Positions 47,261 through 60,373 of a stretch of DNA of 64,000 nt are shown here, one piece after another. Within the stretch, counting starts at the first letter, position 1; every line of letters begins with the position of its first letter. The stretch is from Sclerodactyla briareus. Its lineage: Eukaryota > Echinodermata > Holothuroidea > Dendrochirotida > Sclerodactylidae. The stretch spans positions 186,001-250,000 of the forward strand of contig JAODTK010000389.1 of NCBI GenBank assembly GCA_026419785.1. The letters run 5' to 3'. The position numbers were made by a program, and so were the translations under genes. The notes beneath the pieces are model-generated. The model saw only the letters and a program-made list of their open reading frames with translations, had not been told where the DNA came from and did no database searches.

Positions 47261-47989
47261 CTTCCTTTCACTCTCTCCCCGTTATGTCACAAGACAGTTT
47301 TTGCGATCGCTTGTTTTCCCTTCGCCTTGCTCGCATCGGCTGAAATTCGGCCGAGGGGTGTACGTAGCTGCCATAAGATAAGAATTGATAGAAAGTAGGC
47401 CTACTAAAAGTCAATTCATCGGCTACATGGCCATCGGCCTTTACCAATGTTTTGTCACCTATGGTTTTATGTCAATAAGCAATTTAACTGCTAATTTCGG
47501 GTTGCGTATTGAGATTGTCGTTGTCGCAATGGAATTTGGGGTTTTTACAACTCGATTTGTGAAGAATTAAGGACGGCCCGGGCAATTTCCTAAAGCGGCA
47601 GTGCATTGGAACCATTAATATATTTACAATAACTAAAGTGACATTATTTGTATGAGAATATTTCCAACTTTCCTGATATCTCATTAAAATGGGCCCGGAT
47701 CGCCAATATACTCACCGGCGAACCATCTGTTCATGTCACTTGTTGTATATGTACTGTATACAAACGGATCTGGCTATATGTTGTATGTACACGGGCTAAT
47801 CAAGATCAACTTGACCCAAGGGAAAGTTCGGGACTGAAGAATCAGACATTTTTGGGAGAGAGAAAGCGTCGTGCTTATATCTTCCTACAACCATACACCT
47901 GCACACGTATCGGAACGTGGAGAATAAACGAAAGCGAGAATTCTGTGTTTCGTAATCATCTTGAGTTTGAGAAGGTTTCTTTTTCAAGA

Positions 47990-48135
47990 ATGACGGCCAC
48001 TCAAGTCAGCGAAGGAGTTCTGAAGGAGGTCATCAAGCAGGCTGGTGAGGGTGCTCAAGCTGCTACTCCCGGCGATAAAATAACCGTGCATTGTACTGGG
48101 TCGTTGAGCGGTGATCCCCCGACCAAATTTTGGAG
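47990..48135 (+). CDS. FKBP12-like prolyl isomerase, exon 1
   Basis: 48 codons plus two bases, starting MTATQVSEGVLKEV and continuing through GDKITVHCTGSLSGDPPTKF to W, with donor GAG/GTGAGAA at 48136. This is the N-terminal half of a single-domain FKBP, a cytosolic peptidyl-prolyl cis-trans isomerase that speeds proline isomerisation in proteins and is the receptor type for FK506 and rapamycin. The 'VTVHCTG' strand and 'KFWST' junction match plant FKBP12 better than vertebrate FKBP12, which reads HYTG and KFDSS there. I chose the ATG at 47990 because homology begins right after it, although the frame is open further upstream to about 47648. No frameshift is seen. A 14.6-kb intron follows. 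Confidence 0.92.
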
Positions 48136-51038
48136 GTGAGAATGATTAGGCCTACTTCATTTCCAGAAGAATATCGGAGAGTTAGCTAGTGAGCCTTATC
48201 TCTAGCCTGGGTGGGGAAGGGGAGGGGGGGGGGAAGGATGGAGTGCACGAGAGAATGGGGAATTTATGAGCGGTGTGATTCTGTATCTGTATCCGTAAGT
48301 TACTGCAACAAACTCCTCGATGGGATATATTACTGTTGCAGGTGGCCCGACACAAAAAAAGAAAAAATCAAGATTAATGGGCTTCAGTTAAGGAGAAAAA
48401 TGAAAAGAAGCACGAAAAATAGTACGAAAGGAAGGAGGAAGCAACTGCTGAATTTACATTGCAACTGAAGCTGTTTTACTAGGCATGCAAATAGGCGAAC
48501 AGGGCAAACATACTGTTTTTTGCTCCTGTGTCATCCTAAAGATCTATTCTTTGGCATGCGAATAGACGAATAGGCGAATTTTTTGCCCTCTCAGGCTCTC
48601 AAAAACCTTGTTTCTTTTTTGTGTCAAAAGGGGACTGGGGATCAGTTGGGAAAAAAAAGTGCTGATTTTTTTCTTGTGCACCACTTGGACAGTAGCAGTT
48701 TTATATTCCATTATTTAAAATATTTATGGACAACCTGTCAAAATTCAGACAACTTTTTCAAGACTCGGCCCCAAAATTGGGCCTGCTCTTGCCGTGTACA
48801 GTATGTGGATCGATTTTAAATCCTTTTGTATGGGTGAAATTTTCCAATAATTCACTCTGAAACACTTGGACATGTGATTGTGAGGCAATTGACTGTATAT
48901 ATTTTCATCAATTTACCAAAATATTTATTACATAAATGTTTTTTGTTGGATGAGATTCATCAGTCATTGGACACATAGTCTGTGGGTAATGAATGCATTA
49001 CACTGCCGGATCTGGGGTTTACAGTCATGAGGCCTGGACATGTAATGACAGATGTAACAAATGGCCATCTAGGGAGTGTGTAAACAATACAATACAAAAA
49101 AATTGTTTATCAAGAAACACTAGGTAGTGGACCTTATTCCTTGCCAGAGGGCAGGAATCATAAAAGCAGAATCTCTGGTCTGCGTAGCTGACATGCATAT
49201 TTGTGTGTTTGTGTTCTCCCAGTACTACTACTAGATTCACTGTTTCACAATATGTTCAATGCAACAAGTACATGTACAGTAGGTTGGCTATATGGGTAGG
49301 TGATCCCTATCGTTTTTATGCCGTTCATGGCATCATCCTTGCTCTGCCAGCAATATGTTGAATGAAGAAAAATTTGTTCTGGTTAGTGCAAGTAAATATT
49401 TTAGTATTATATGCAAGCATCATAAAACAGTGGTGCAACCACTGGGGTGGGGGAACCCGGGGGTTCGTGACCCCTCCTGACCCAAGGCCTCCATACATAA
49501 CGGTTTTTCACACCCAAACATTGCTCCAACTTGCTTAGCTTAACCCCCCCCCCCCTCCCCCACCCTTATAGCAGTGTTGGTGCTAACGAGAGAGAGAGAG
49601 AGGGATCTCCCTAGCCTGCGCTCACGGGCTTTAGTACCTGTACTAAAGCCTGCGTTCACAACCGAGGCCTGGCTGTTTTTTAGGCTAGCGCTAATCTGGC
49701 AACTTTCTGTGTCAACTTCAGTTTCTGACAAGCTTACATCTCAATTAATATACCCAAAAGACCAATTATTGTAGTTGAGATAAGGTTTAGACGTATTCAT
49801 TCCCATATTTCCCCATATTGGTCTTTGACAGGTGGGAATTACCAAGTATTCACCCGGAATCAGTCAGGAATATCCATATATGCCTACAACTGAGTACAAA
49901 TTGTTGTCTGTGTTACGCGTTGCCACTCTAAGATATTAATAATCATGTCGATTTTCTATGGTAATTGTCTTGCATGTGCCCAATATGAATAATAGGATCA
50001 CCAAAATGAGCCCTGAGTGGGCACACTTTTGTTTACAAAACTATGTTCCAAAACAAGACAGGCTGGGAAAAAACAGGTTGTGATTTTCCCCAATTATTAC
50101 GGTCAAAATTATGCTTGTAAGTATCAACTTTATACCAATGAAATTTTAACATTGCAGTGGATTAGAATGTTCTGAATGATGTTTGAAGGTTATAGAGGGC
50201 TGCGTAATCGGAGGAAGAAGATGGAGGCATGAGGTGACGGATTCGTCACCTTCAATGGGAAGTGTGCTACAGTAAAATTTCTTCTGATACGTGACTAGAT
50301 CTCCCCTGCTTATTGCTGGAGTTCCTCCCAAAAATCATGTCAAGAGGGACAGTCCCTCGCAAAGTTTGGGGGTTATATATTTAGTGTTATATACTGTATA
50401 TGAGAGTCCCTCTTTACACTCTAAAATCCCTCTTAAAAATAATCACAGGGAGGGAATTCCCTCCTAGATTAAGAAGCTTAGCGCCAAGTTGCCAACACTG
50501 CCTTACAGTATGATGATTTGTTCTTATATATAATGTTATTTCAGCATAGTTTTAACTCCAAAACTAGTGTACATGATGTGTTCTAGTTGGGTCATATTAC
50601 CCGTGATCTGTTTTAACCTCCCAAAGTTTCATGAAGAGTTTTTTGTATTTTAAGGTATATATGCCTTGTATCTATAACTGTCTTTATCTGCATATGAGCA
50701 TTGGAATGCCCAGATATATAATAGCACAAGGCCCTGCTAGATTGTCCTCTTAAATAAACCTTTGGTTTACCACAAACCTGCTGGGCATGGGTTTGTATAT
50801 AAACCACTTGTCACTATTTCTGAAACTGATGTCCCCCCTTTGTTTAATTGGTTACAGAAAAGTAAACTGTCTGGTCTGCAGCCTGGTGTGAAGGTCATAG
50901 CTCCACACTGTAGGTGTAAGGTGTTCATTCTCATCCTACATACTGTAGCTGAATAATTAATCTCACACGGCCGGTGAATCTAAATCAGTGGAGTAACTGA
51001 TATGGGCTCTGACCGAGCCAGCCAGAGCCCCCCATTAA

Positions 51039-51803
51039 GCTGCGTTTCCGCATTCATCGCGGGCGGTCGTGCGGGCGGGCGTTTCTCTAGTCACGCACTC
51101 TCTCTTTTAGTGTGTAGATCGCTATATAAGAACGATGTAGCCTACTATGATTAATATTGTATGATTATTTTGTTAGTATTGTTATTGTTGTCGGTGTCAT
51201 TGTCGTTGTTGTTGTTTTTGTTGTCGTTGTTGTTGTCGTCGTTGTTGTCGTCGTCGTTTCGTTGTTGTCGTTGTCGTCGTTGTCGTTGTCGTTGTTGTTG
51301 TCAAACACCGGACGCATCTAGTGGTTTTAACCTAACCCGGTTTTTATTTTCCGAAAACCATCGTTCTGAATGTCAACGATAACGGCCCACCATTAAAACT
51401 TCACAATTGACATGTTTTGGAGATTTTAATTCGCAAATATGTGCATATCATCGGGTAACATGTAAATATTGTTCAAATGGTGTCTGCCGTTTGAATATAG
51501 ACACAATCTGTATAAAATCTCATCTCTAGTTGAACCAGTTTAATTGGTTTGGACAAATTATTCCGAACCTAACTGTCCTCTACTCTCCATTTCCTCTTCA
51601 GCCGGAAAATAAGATTGCAGGAAATCCCGGGAATTGATTGCGAATACCACGCTGGACACGCGGGCGTGCCTAAAAAATCGCTACAATGACCTCGTTCTAA
51701 AACGCCTGGCCCGCCCCCCGTCCGCGTGCAGGAAACGGCTCCATTGAAAATAACGATGAGCGATTTTAGACGCCCCCGCCCCCCCTTGCATGGTAAACGC
51801 GGC
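51039..51803. mobile_element. MITE with GC-rich terminal inverted repeats (copy 2)
   Basis: Second copy of the element at 4510-5260. The left end GCTGCGTTTCC ... GCGGGCGGTCGTGCGGGCG mirrors the right end GCATGGTAAACGCGGC. The GTT/GTC microsatellite (about 51176-51300) is longer than in copy 1 and stands at the same internal position. Landmarks 'AACGATGTAGCCTACTATGA' and 'CGATGAGCGATTTTAGA' are shared. It is preceded by TTAA; the right flank TTCC is not a clear duplicate. Confidence 0.8.
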
Positions 51804-53583
51804 TTCCACTAAATATCCAGTGCTACACTGATGCACACAAGGGTGCAGTTGGATCGAGAGCCCCGTGTCGCATTGCTACACCACTAACTAAAATAGTTCA
51901 AAGTTCCTATCCTCAACCTAAACCTGAAACTAATTTTTGGAATTGGTGTAAAACCCTCTAAATTGACGGAGGGAAACTGCACAAGTTTCAGTAGTTTCTC
52001 AAATTTTCTTCAGACTTCCCTGAGTCAATTCAAGTATATGCTATCTGTAGGTAACAGGGGAACTAAGGGAGTAACTGTTCTATCCCAAGTATGAGCACCG
52101 TATCAGTTGCATCCCATGTATCAAATTACAGTCGTACTGTAAGGAGGGGTGAATTTATTGAGAATGGAACCAGGCTCCATTTTAAGGAGAAACATGAGAA
52201 GTTAACAATTTAGAATTTTAAAATTGAATATATAATTTGTCCAACATGTTGAGTTTTTCACAGCAAAGGATGCAAACAGTTTATGTTGGCCGCCGAAGGG
52301 AGCATGAATCCCAGTTACTAATCACCCTTGACTGTAAGCCTACCATCAGCCTGATCTCTTTGTAGCACTACTGAAAACCAAATCAGTGTGTGTTGCGCAC
52401 TTGGCTGGACCATAAGATCTCTCCTGGGTAATATCCTCTTGTATTTTTAGAGCGGCTATAATCTAAGAGGCATCATACATGAAACTAATTACACTCTTCC
52501 TGTTATTAGCAACGGGGTTAGGTATGTCTGTCAGATCGTAGAAATTCTAACAGGAATCAAACCTTGGCTTGCTAATGCTACATTGGTGATGGATATTACT
52601 CTGAGATGTGCTGTTGACATGCTGTATTAAAAGTACAAAGTTCAGAGCAGGGATGTGCCCAGGAACTTTGTGTACCGGGGAAACCTGGTCCAAACGGCCG
52701 TGGGGGGGGAACTCAAAACGACAGGCATTGCATGTAATTTAATAGAAAACTGGAAGATAGTGCCTGAGAAATTTGACTACATGTAATTTGTCATGAGTGC
52801 TCAGTAAAAAATGCCTAAGCGCCGGGTGTAACCACCCGGTGCCGCCCGGCGTGGGGACATCCATGCAGAGTGTGCCCAGAGGTCATCAAAGCCCAATGGT
52901 CATGGTAACAAGATCTCCTCTAAAACATATGGCACAGGCGAGGAAAAGACATATCTGAACCCCCACACCCCAAATTAAAGGACAACTGCAGATGAATTAG
53001 AAAGAGAGGTGGGCAATATTAGGCTGGAGGAATGAAAACGTGAATGCGTCATGTCCAAAACCAAAGTTAATACAAACTTTCGTTAAGGAGTCACAGTTCT
53101 GTAAAATTTGCTGCATGTGGAGATGGCAAGATCGAAACGCTTCCCATCATGCCAATACTAAAGGATGTCAACTTGTATACCCTGCAACCAAGCTTCGTTT
53201 TCTTTGAAATTCACACATTATGTTCACTTTGAAAAGCATTTAGGCTGGGGATTGCTGTAGAGGGTTTGGTTATGTGTTGATGGTATCTTTGGGAGAGAAG
53301 ACAACAAAACTTCTGCTAAATGGTTACTTCTTCACCAAAATGAAATGATGAAATACATAACATTACAGGTGTCAACTTTCCAGGTTGTCCAAGTGTCACT
53401 TCAGGACGTTATTGACCAATTGGGATCTCCCCAATTTCCTGGCATATGGATCAAACTCTGAACGCCAATAAGTACTCCACTAGGAAACGTATGGAAATCC
53501 TTAATTTCGAGTTGTTTTCTAATTTATCTAGTACATTGGAATAGGTCCCTGCGGCGAAGCCTAGATCATTTGTGGGCCGGCCG

Positions 53584-56500
53584 TTTTTAGCTCAAACCAG
53601 CTATGCTGGTTGAGCTCTTGTGATGCCCATTTCATTCTATCTATCTATCCTCGTATCTAATCCATCTGTAAAACTTTTGCTTTTTCGGCCACAAATGTCA
53701 TGCTTTGATGAATCTCGACCAGACTTGGTCACAATGTTCATTGACTGTGGTTCATCGTGACCACCTAAAGTCAAGGTAAATGACAGTAAAGGGGCACAAT
53801 GGCTAATATTGAAAACTGCAAAACGCTACCTCTACAAATTTTGATGCAAAGTGCTGATGTTCGTCATAATGCTGGTCCTATAGCCTACTTTTTGGTTTGT
53901 TCAAATTTTTGGTCCAAGCTCAAGGTCCCACTTGGGCCGGAGGGGCGAGGCCCGTTTTTTATGAAAGTTCACACAAAGGTCTTGAAATGCATCTCCTCCG
54001 TACAAGCTTCAATTATTTTTCTCAAGTTACATGTAAATGTTCTTTGGGTAGAGGGCGATTGGGGTGTTAGGAATTTTGGGCCCAAGGCCTATTTTGGGCC
54101 AAAGTGAGCGGCCTATTACGTATAATCTGGTAATAAACGCCTCGGGGAGCGCTACATTTTCAAAGAGGGGGGGAGTCTTTGAGGTATTTTCTGAGGCTAA
54201 AATATAATTTTGGCGGTATGGGTACCAAAAGTTCCCTATACTACGCTGTGTTATGCTACGTCCTCAAATACTATACATTGGTGTACAGCCTGTTCAAGGA
54301 CTTATTTTCATTGTTCTTGGTGAATATGCTTCCTACTTCATTGGAATGTCCCCCAAAGGGGGGGGGGGGCTTCTATTACAGGGGGGGGCTTCTCTTACAG
54401 CTAACGGTTGTGAAATAACGTCAAAATCCGTATCTCCTACAATTTGGGGTTGCATAGTGCTGATGTTCATCATTGAGGGTCTACTAGACTTACTTTGGTG
54501 TTCAGGATTTTTTGCTCCAAAGTCCGACTTGGGCCCGAGGGCCCCATTTATGAAATTCCACTTTCAACTGGTGATGAAATGCGTACCTTCCCCCAAGCTT
54601 CATTGATCTCTCCAAAGTTACATGTATTGGTCCTTGGGTTAGAGCCACCGTTAGAGGGCCATTGGGAGTGGTTCAGGAATTTTGGGCCCTAGGGCCCATC
54701 ATATGAATTACTGTTGTTAAATCTTATATTTCTCACAAATCCAGTTGCACCATGCTGATGTTCGTTCATACTGATAGGCTTATTAGCCATACCTTCAGGT
54801 GCCCAGGGATTTAGGAACCAAGGCCTAGTGTGGGCCGAGGGCCCACCATGTGAATTAGGCAAAATTGCTTCTCCTCTTACAAGTTTTCGTGTACAGTACT
54901 GACATTCAGTCATAATGATGGTCTAACAGTCATACCTTTGGGGTGTTCAGGAATTTTTGATCCACGGTCCTCACTTGTGCCTGAGGGCCCATTTCATGTA
55001 TTTCACACATTGGTCCTTAAATGCAGTACAAGTACTAATTGATTTTATTTAAAGTTACGTGTAATGCTCCTTGGTTAGTGGTCCATCGGGATGTTTGCGA
55101 ACTTCTGGTTGAGGGCCCAATGTGGGCCTTGAGCCCCACCATCTTAAATCATGCAAAATGCTTAAAAATGCATTGTAAGTCAGTGCTGATGTTCCGTCAT
55201 AATAAGGGTCTAGTAGCCATACCTTTGAGGCAATCAGGGATATTGGACTTGCAATCATGCATAATGTTTCTCTTCCTACAGTGCTGATGCTTGAACATAT
55301 GATGGAATAGTCATACCTATTGGCTTTTGATTTTGGTCCAAGGACCCACTTGGGCCCTACAGCCTATCTACGTGTACTATATCCAGTTGTGTCAACAATT
55401 GCCTTTTGGCCCCCCAACATCATCTGTGGACAGCTGTCGACAAAACTTGGAAGCATTGTTAATTGACCATGAGACATTTTGAAAACTTCGTGAAGGTTAA
55501 AGTAGGTATGCCATGTGCCAAAAATATGCCCAAACCCTTGTTATATTGTGAATAAGCAGTCCTCTGAAACCATATTCATCAATTTGTTTCCCGAAATTAC
55601 CCGCCTCCCACGGGAGGCCCTACAATACAGCAACTACAGCAGTCTCTGTGAGAACTTCCAAGAAAAAAAGTACATTTGGTTATGACGTCATACCATTAGG
55701 AATTTTATTGACATTAACTGAATCACACACAAAAGCACACACGAATCGCACACAAAACATATAGCCCCGCTGATTCACAGTATTCAGCTTCAACTAAGTT
55801 GAGAAGAAACGACTGAAACGAGCATACTATAAAGCGTGAGGAATACATACATTCCTAGAGTAAGTGAGTTCGAGACTTTGTCCCATAGAACTTTTGTGTT
55901 GGTTGACATTGGGTGCCTGTCATGGTGCTGAATACGGCCATAGTTTTTTCTTTCTCTTTCCTTCAGACTGTCAGACAAACATGATTTGACTGATTTATCG
56001 TCACTCGTGACATTTCCCATATTTTCAACCACGTCACTGTTATCTTTTGAGTACAGGAATAGAAAGATGAAGTATGAATTATCCTCCGTAAATCGCGGAC
56101 TAATGACTATGCTCACTGTTGTAGGCCTATGTGGTGTGTGTATTGATTGCGGTGTCATCTCAACAGGCTGTGAGTCTTACTGCTAACATGTCATACCCCA
56201 CGTCTGCTACTAGATGGAGATTTTCTAGTGAAGCTCATTGAGGCGGTGTTAAGAAAAACTTGATATCTCAACATTCCTGCATGCTATCCAGAAAGGAAAA
56301 GAAGTTTTGGATTTCAATTTGTCCAAATAATAAGACTGTGATAGTTGCAGTGAGTCTGAAATCACATGGCATACCCACTTTAAGGGGCAATATAGGCCAT
56401 TATGTACAGTATAAAGTTTCAGAATGTATCTCCTACAAAGTACATTAGATTTCCTTGAAACTGTGTCATAATGTTTCGTTGGAGTGCTCTTTTTCAGCTT

Positions 56501-56945
56501 GTTGCAGATTTTGGTACAACGTCATATAGGCCTAGTGTTGTTAAAATTAAAGCAGTAACATCTGATGAAAAAAAGCAAAACAGTCATTCCTTTGATGGAT
56601 GTTGACGAAACTTGGACCCAATGTTCATGATTTTTGTGATTTGTGAAGGTCAAGGTCAGAGGTTATTAGAGGGGCGCAATAGGCCATTGTTGGAAATTGC
56701 CTTTTTCTCTCTCAATTGGGCATTATTCGATTGATGTTGACTAGAGTGAGTAACAATGTTCATTGACTGCTAAGACCTGTTTGGCCATATGAAGATCATT
56801 GTCAAAGGTTGTCAAAGGCATAATAGGCCATTGCTTGAAATTGCCTTCTGGGCCTCATGATCTTGAACATTTACCATGCCTAATTGTAACATTCATCTAG
56901 GTAACATTTGTGCAGTTTGAGCTACAGCACCATTGGTGCTCTCGT
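53584..56945. mobile_element. Long non-coding element with hairpin ends (family A)
   Basis: The 5' end carries the near-perfect palindrome AGCTCAAACCAGC/GCTGGTTGAGCT (53589-53616), followed by CTATCTATCC-rich sequence. The 3' end carries AGCACCATTGGTGCT (56926-56940) followed by CTCGTTT. The same head recurs at 16735 and the same tail at 27826 and 33224. The body contains diverged modules of roughly 140-300 bp, each with a GCTGATGTTCGTCATAATG-like word and a GGGCCC-rich stretch (about 53857, 54462, 54757, 54900, 55184). No protein-like frame is seen. The class is unknown; a non-autonomous rolling-circle element is one possibility. Confidence 0.6.
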
Positions 56946-58269
56946 TTTTTTTTTTTAATTCGCGTGCTGTCACCATTCCCTCCAAAAATAGGAGATTTGA
57001 GTGCTTTAATTTTAACTGAAGTTTTTGTAGATAAGGTATCGAATGATGGCATTCATTTTCAGTATCATTGAGGCTTATTTTTTTTTTTTTGAAATATTTC
57101 AAAGGCTGAATGGAACTTCAAGTGAGGCTTCCGTCCTAAAACACAATGATTATTTTTGTTCAATTCATGTAAAATTCACTAGGACACAAATATTTAAGGC
57201 TCGCTTACAATTTATTTGTAATACCCAAATTTTCATACTGTACTGTAAAGTTCTACAGATGTATGGCCCAGAAAGTACAGTGGGCTGCACTATCAATGAG
57301 GATGAAATGATAAAACACTTTATAGAGCCCTTAACATTTTAGAGTGCAATAACCCTCTTATAAAGTGTGCTGCTACATGTAACTTCACTGACTCGCCCCT
57401 CCCTGCAATTTGTGAAAAAACATCTGTGATATGCAGGTATGTAGTGTGAAACTGTCATGTTAGGGGCATGGGTAGAGAGGGGGGTTCTATGGTGATGATC
57501 CAGTGGGAGTGGCTAAAAATGAATTTTATTGGCATGTAGATTGTGAAATGGTAGGAAGAAAAATGGTCAAGTTCCACTGGAAAAAAATGTGTTTTTATGC
57601 TCACGACTTCAAGCAGATTAAAACCATGTCACTCCCTCTAGAGATTTTTCGTTGCAACCCAAAGCATACTTCAATATTTGACACCTCTTGGGTTAAGTCA
57701 TTGATACTGTTGTGTGTTAGAAGTGGGTTGAATTACACAGGTGTACACTGCTACCCTGTTATTTTTTCAGGGAGGGCAGAGGTTGATTGCCATGAGGCTA
57801 TGTAAACCTGAAATAACCAATCAAATGCCCGACTGGGACATATCTGACATTCGCCCTCCCCTCCTACTCGCCCCATCCCCATGACCCCACCCCATCAGTC
57901 ATGCCTAGAGTGAACTGTGATGGTGTTGAACAGCGCAGGGGAAGGCAATCGGGGTACGTGTAGGTGTTATGTCAAGAATTATTGTCACTTATAGATGCAA
58001 GAACTCCATTGCCTTGGCTAAAACTAAGAAAAAAATGTACGCACTCAAACTACCGCAGTGGAACAGGAAGGAGGTGGGCATGCAGCGGTATGCTGGAGAA
58101 AAGTCTGGGAGTAACTTCACCCTCATACTGATATGTCAGACTGGGGTTCCAGACTTTCAGTTGCGGCATGGCAGCTTCTGGTTCCGTGGCACGGCCCAGA
58201 AAAATTGGTATCTGTATGGATTTGGCATTTTGGGCTGATATGTTGCCAAATTCTGGTAGATGCCAATTT

Positions 58270-58880
58270 CTTCGGTTCAGGAAGAGACCTTACCTTTACT
58301 CTCCAACATTTTTAACTTGGACTGGAGGTCATCAGTGTGTCTATGCATGGAGGTTTTTTATCTCCATGGTCTATGTCGCATAATTTATTCCAGATTTCAA
58401 GTTTCTTCAATTTGATTAGGCTTGATGGGTATGGCCTATCTTTAGTCCCCCAAAATTTCAACATTGCGTTGACTCAAGTCACTGGGGGTTATTCAGTGTG
58501 TTTAATTTGTTTCATTCATGCAAATGTTCAAGTTTGTTGGATTCCCATGAAATGTATATATTGAGTGTGGTCCACCATTGGTCCTGAGATATTGGAAATG
58601 AGAAATGGGTTGATGGAAGTTGAATATTGTGTCTAATTTGCATTAATTTCAGTCATATTGCACAAAACTTATACTGTACTCTGTGGCAGGAACATGGTCA
58701 ATAATCTGTCCTTATGAATTTGAAATCGGTTACTGATTAGTAAGCTGTTTCTGTAAATGCTAATACAAAACTCGGAAGCAACACATGAAATGCTTGTAAT
58801 TGTTTGCATAGTGACTATAAAAGACAACACTGATAGCGCAACCAGGCAAAACACTGGGGGCGATCGCCTTGTCTATTGAT
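58270..58880. repeat. 3' part of a family B element
   Basis: It aligns by eye with 38050-38690: TTTAATTTGTTTCATTCATG and CAAATGTTCAAGTTTGTTG near 58500, 'TGTGTCTAATTTGCAT' near 58628, and the terminal palindrome GGCGATCGCC at 58859-58868 followed by TTGT. The 5' part of the element is missing. Confidence 0.7.
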
Positions 58881-59975
58881 TGAGCGCTCTTTTAAATAGC
58901 AGGAGGGTGCCATCGACATTTTAGAGAGCAATCTAGCTGCCACTTTACTGTCACATAAATATTTCATAACAGCTTCCACCACCTGTACGCTCTATAAGAC
59001 AGTGGGCATGAGCATGGGTGTGTGGTTCAGTTTTTGAGATGTATAGTGTAGTATACAGGAGTCTAACCTGAGTAAAAATGCAATTTTAAAGGCCTCTGGA
59101 TGCAGAATAGTGCAATGTTTTACCCTAAAATTGTAAGAATTTTAACAAACGAGGGTTGAACCCACTCACTCCACCACCCCTGTGTGTACAGTACACTATA
59201 TGTCACTGAGCTGTATCAGTAATTGACTTGCACGCATAGCTTAACAGTATGTGGTTGGCCGACCTATGAAAGTCTGAAGCCAAATAACTGTCATTAATCA
59301 GTCACATAGCTACTAAAAATATTCCACACTGTAACTAAAACTATAATGATAAGGATAAAATTGGAGCAGTCGACTATAGCAATAAGAGCCCACAATAACA
59401 GTGGCCTCGGCACAAATCCGGGAGCTGAAATATGCTGTGACGTCGCATGTAGACAATGTTCTGATTGGTCAGCAATCGTTCAAGTTCATCGGATAGTTCA
59501 TCGCTTGCGAATTGGCGCTATCGGGTTTGCACGTGTTAACGATCATTTTCGTTACAGTGTGGCCCCGCCTTGATTTGCTTAGACATTTCGTTATGGTAAT
59601 AGAATACACAACTGAAAGGGTCCTTTAGGAGCCAATCTTACCATTTGAAGTATTCATGTCAGAAATGTGTAGTGGGGCACATGCCTCCACATGTATGGCT
59701 AATCACTATTCAGTTCCTCCCCCTCCCCCCCCCCCCCCCCCCCCCCCCGAGGGTGCATTTATTTCACTCTCATCACTCCCTGGACCTGGACCCCCTCCCC
59801 CCACCCGCCTCCCAACACCCACAACCCTCTCCAACTCTCGCCAAGTGTTTGTTGCCTCTATAATCTCCACATTTAACTCATTACATTAGTCCTGGTTGCC
59901 ATGGAAAACTTTGGAAAAATTGTTGAGTTGTGAAGTGCCTTAATAACAGTTCATACACATTTCCACTACTTTGCC
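58881..59975. other. FKBP intron segment without a recognised element
   Basis: About 1.1 kb. The only notable item is a C-run of about 22 with T interruptions at 59720-59749 and a C-rich stretch to about 59840. Nothing else is recognised. Confidence 0.5.
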
Positions 59976-60373
59976 AGGATCCTTGAGGTGCACCTGCAGT
60001 CCGATACGTCTTCAGTCCGGCACGTCTTCAGTCCGAAAATAGAAAACATGTATTCAGTCCGAAAATGAAACACAAGTCTTTAGTCTGACAAGTTTTCTGT
60101 CCGACATGTCTTGAAATACTGCCAGATTTTGTCCTCAGTCGGAACAATTATGTTGAGACAGGCCGCAGGCGTGTGTTTTACATTTGAATTCTGAATTCTG
60201 AGAAAAGACTGAATACGTGCTTACTATATTCGGACTGGAAAACGTGCATTTCATTTTTGGACTGAAGACATGCATGTCGGACTGAAGAAGGTATTAGATT
60301 TTCGCACTGAAGAAGTGTATTCTTGTTTTTGGGACTGAAGACTTGTGGGACTGAAAACCTGTACCCAGATCCT
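59976..60373. mobile_element. 398-bp foldback element with repeated CAGTCCG arms
   Basis: The left arm carries about seven copies of CAGTCCG/GTCCGAC words within 135 bp (59997-60135). The right arm carries the complementary CGGACTG/GGACTGAAG words (60205-60357). The outer ends match as inverted repeats: AGGATCCTTGAGGTGCACCT at the left and, read on the other strand, AGGATCTGGGTACAGG at the right. It is non-coding. It could form a long cruciform or, if transcribed with the intron, a long RNA hairpin. Confidence 0.8.

Larger units (their letters stand above)
39700..47989. other. Intergenic region between the TMC and FKBP genes
   Basis: 8.3 kb with no supported gene. It should hold the 3' UTR of the TMC gene at its start and the FKBP promoter and 5' UTR at its end (about 47600-47989), but I see no convincing TATA box. 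It contains an AT microsatellite, a tRNA-derived SINE, C/G homopolymers and a CT-rich tract, listed separately. Open frames on the minus strand (42303-42548, 43012-43269) and the + strand (44671-45066) show no domain I recognise. Confidence 0.55.

Noticed and set aside
46857..47398. Long open frames on both strands (112-165 residues)
   Set aside because: They are produced by the CT-rich tract. Residues are only Pro, Ser, Leu on one strand and Gly, Glu, Arg on the other.
55790..56158. 122-residue minus-strand open frame
   Set aside because: It lies inside the family A repeat element, has no recognisable domain or splice support, and is not repeated as a frame in other copies.
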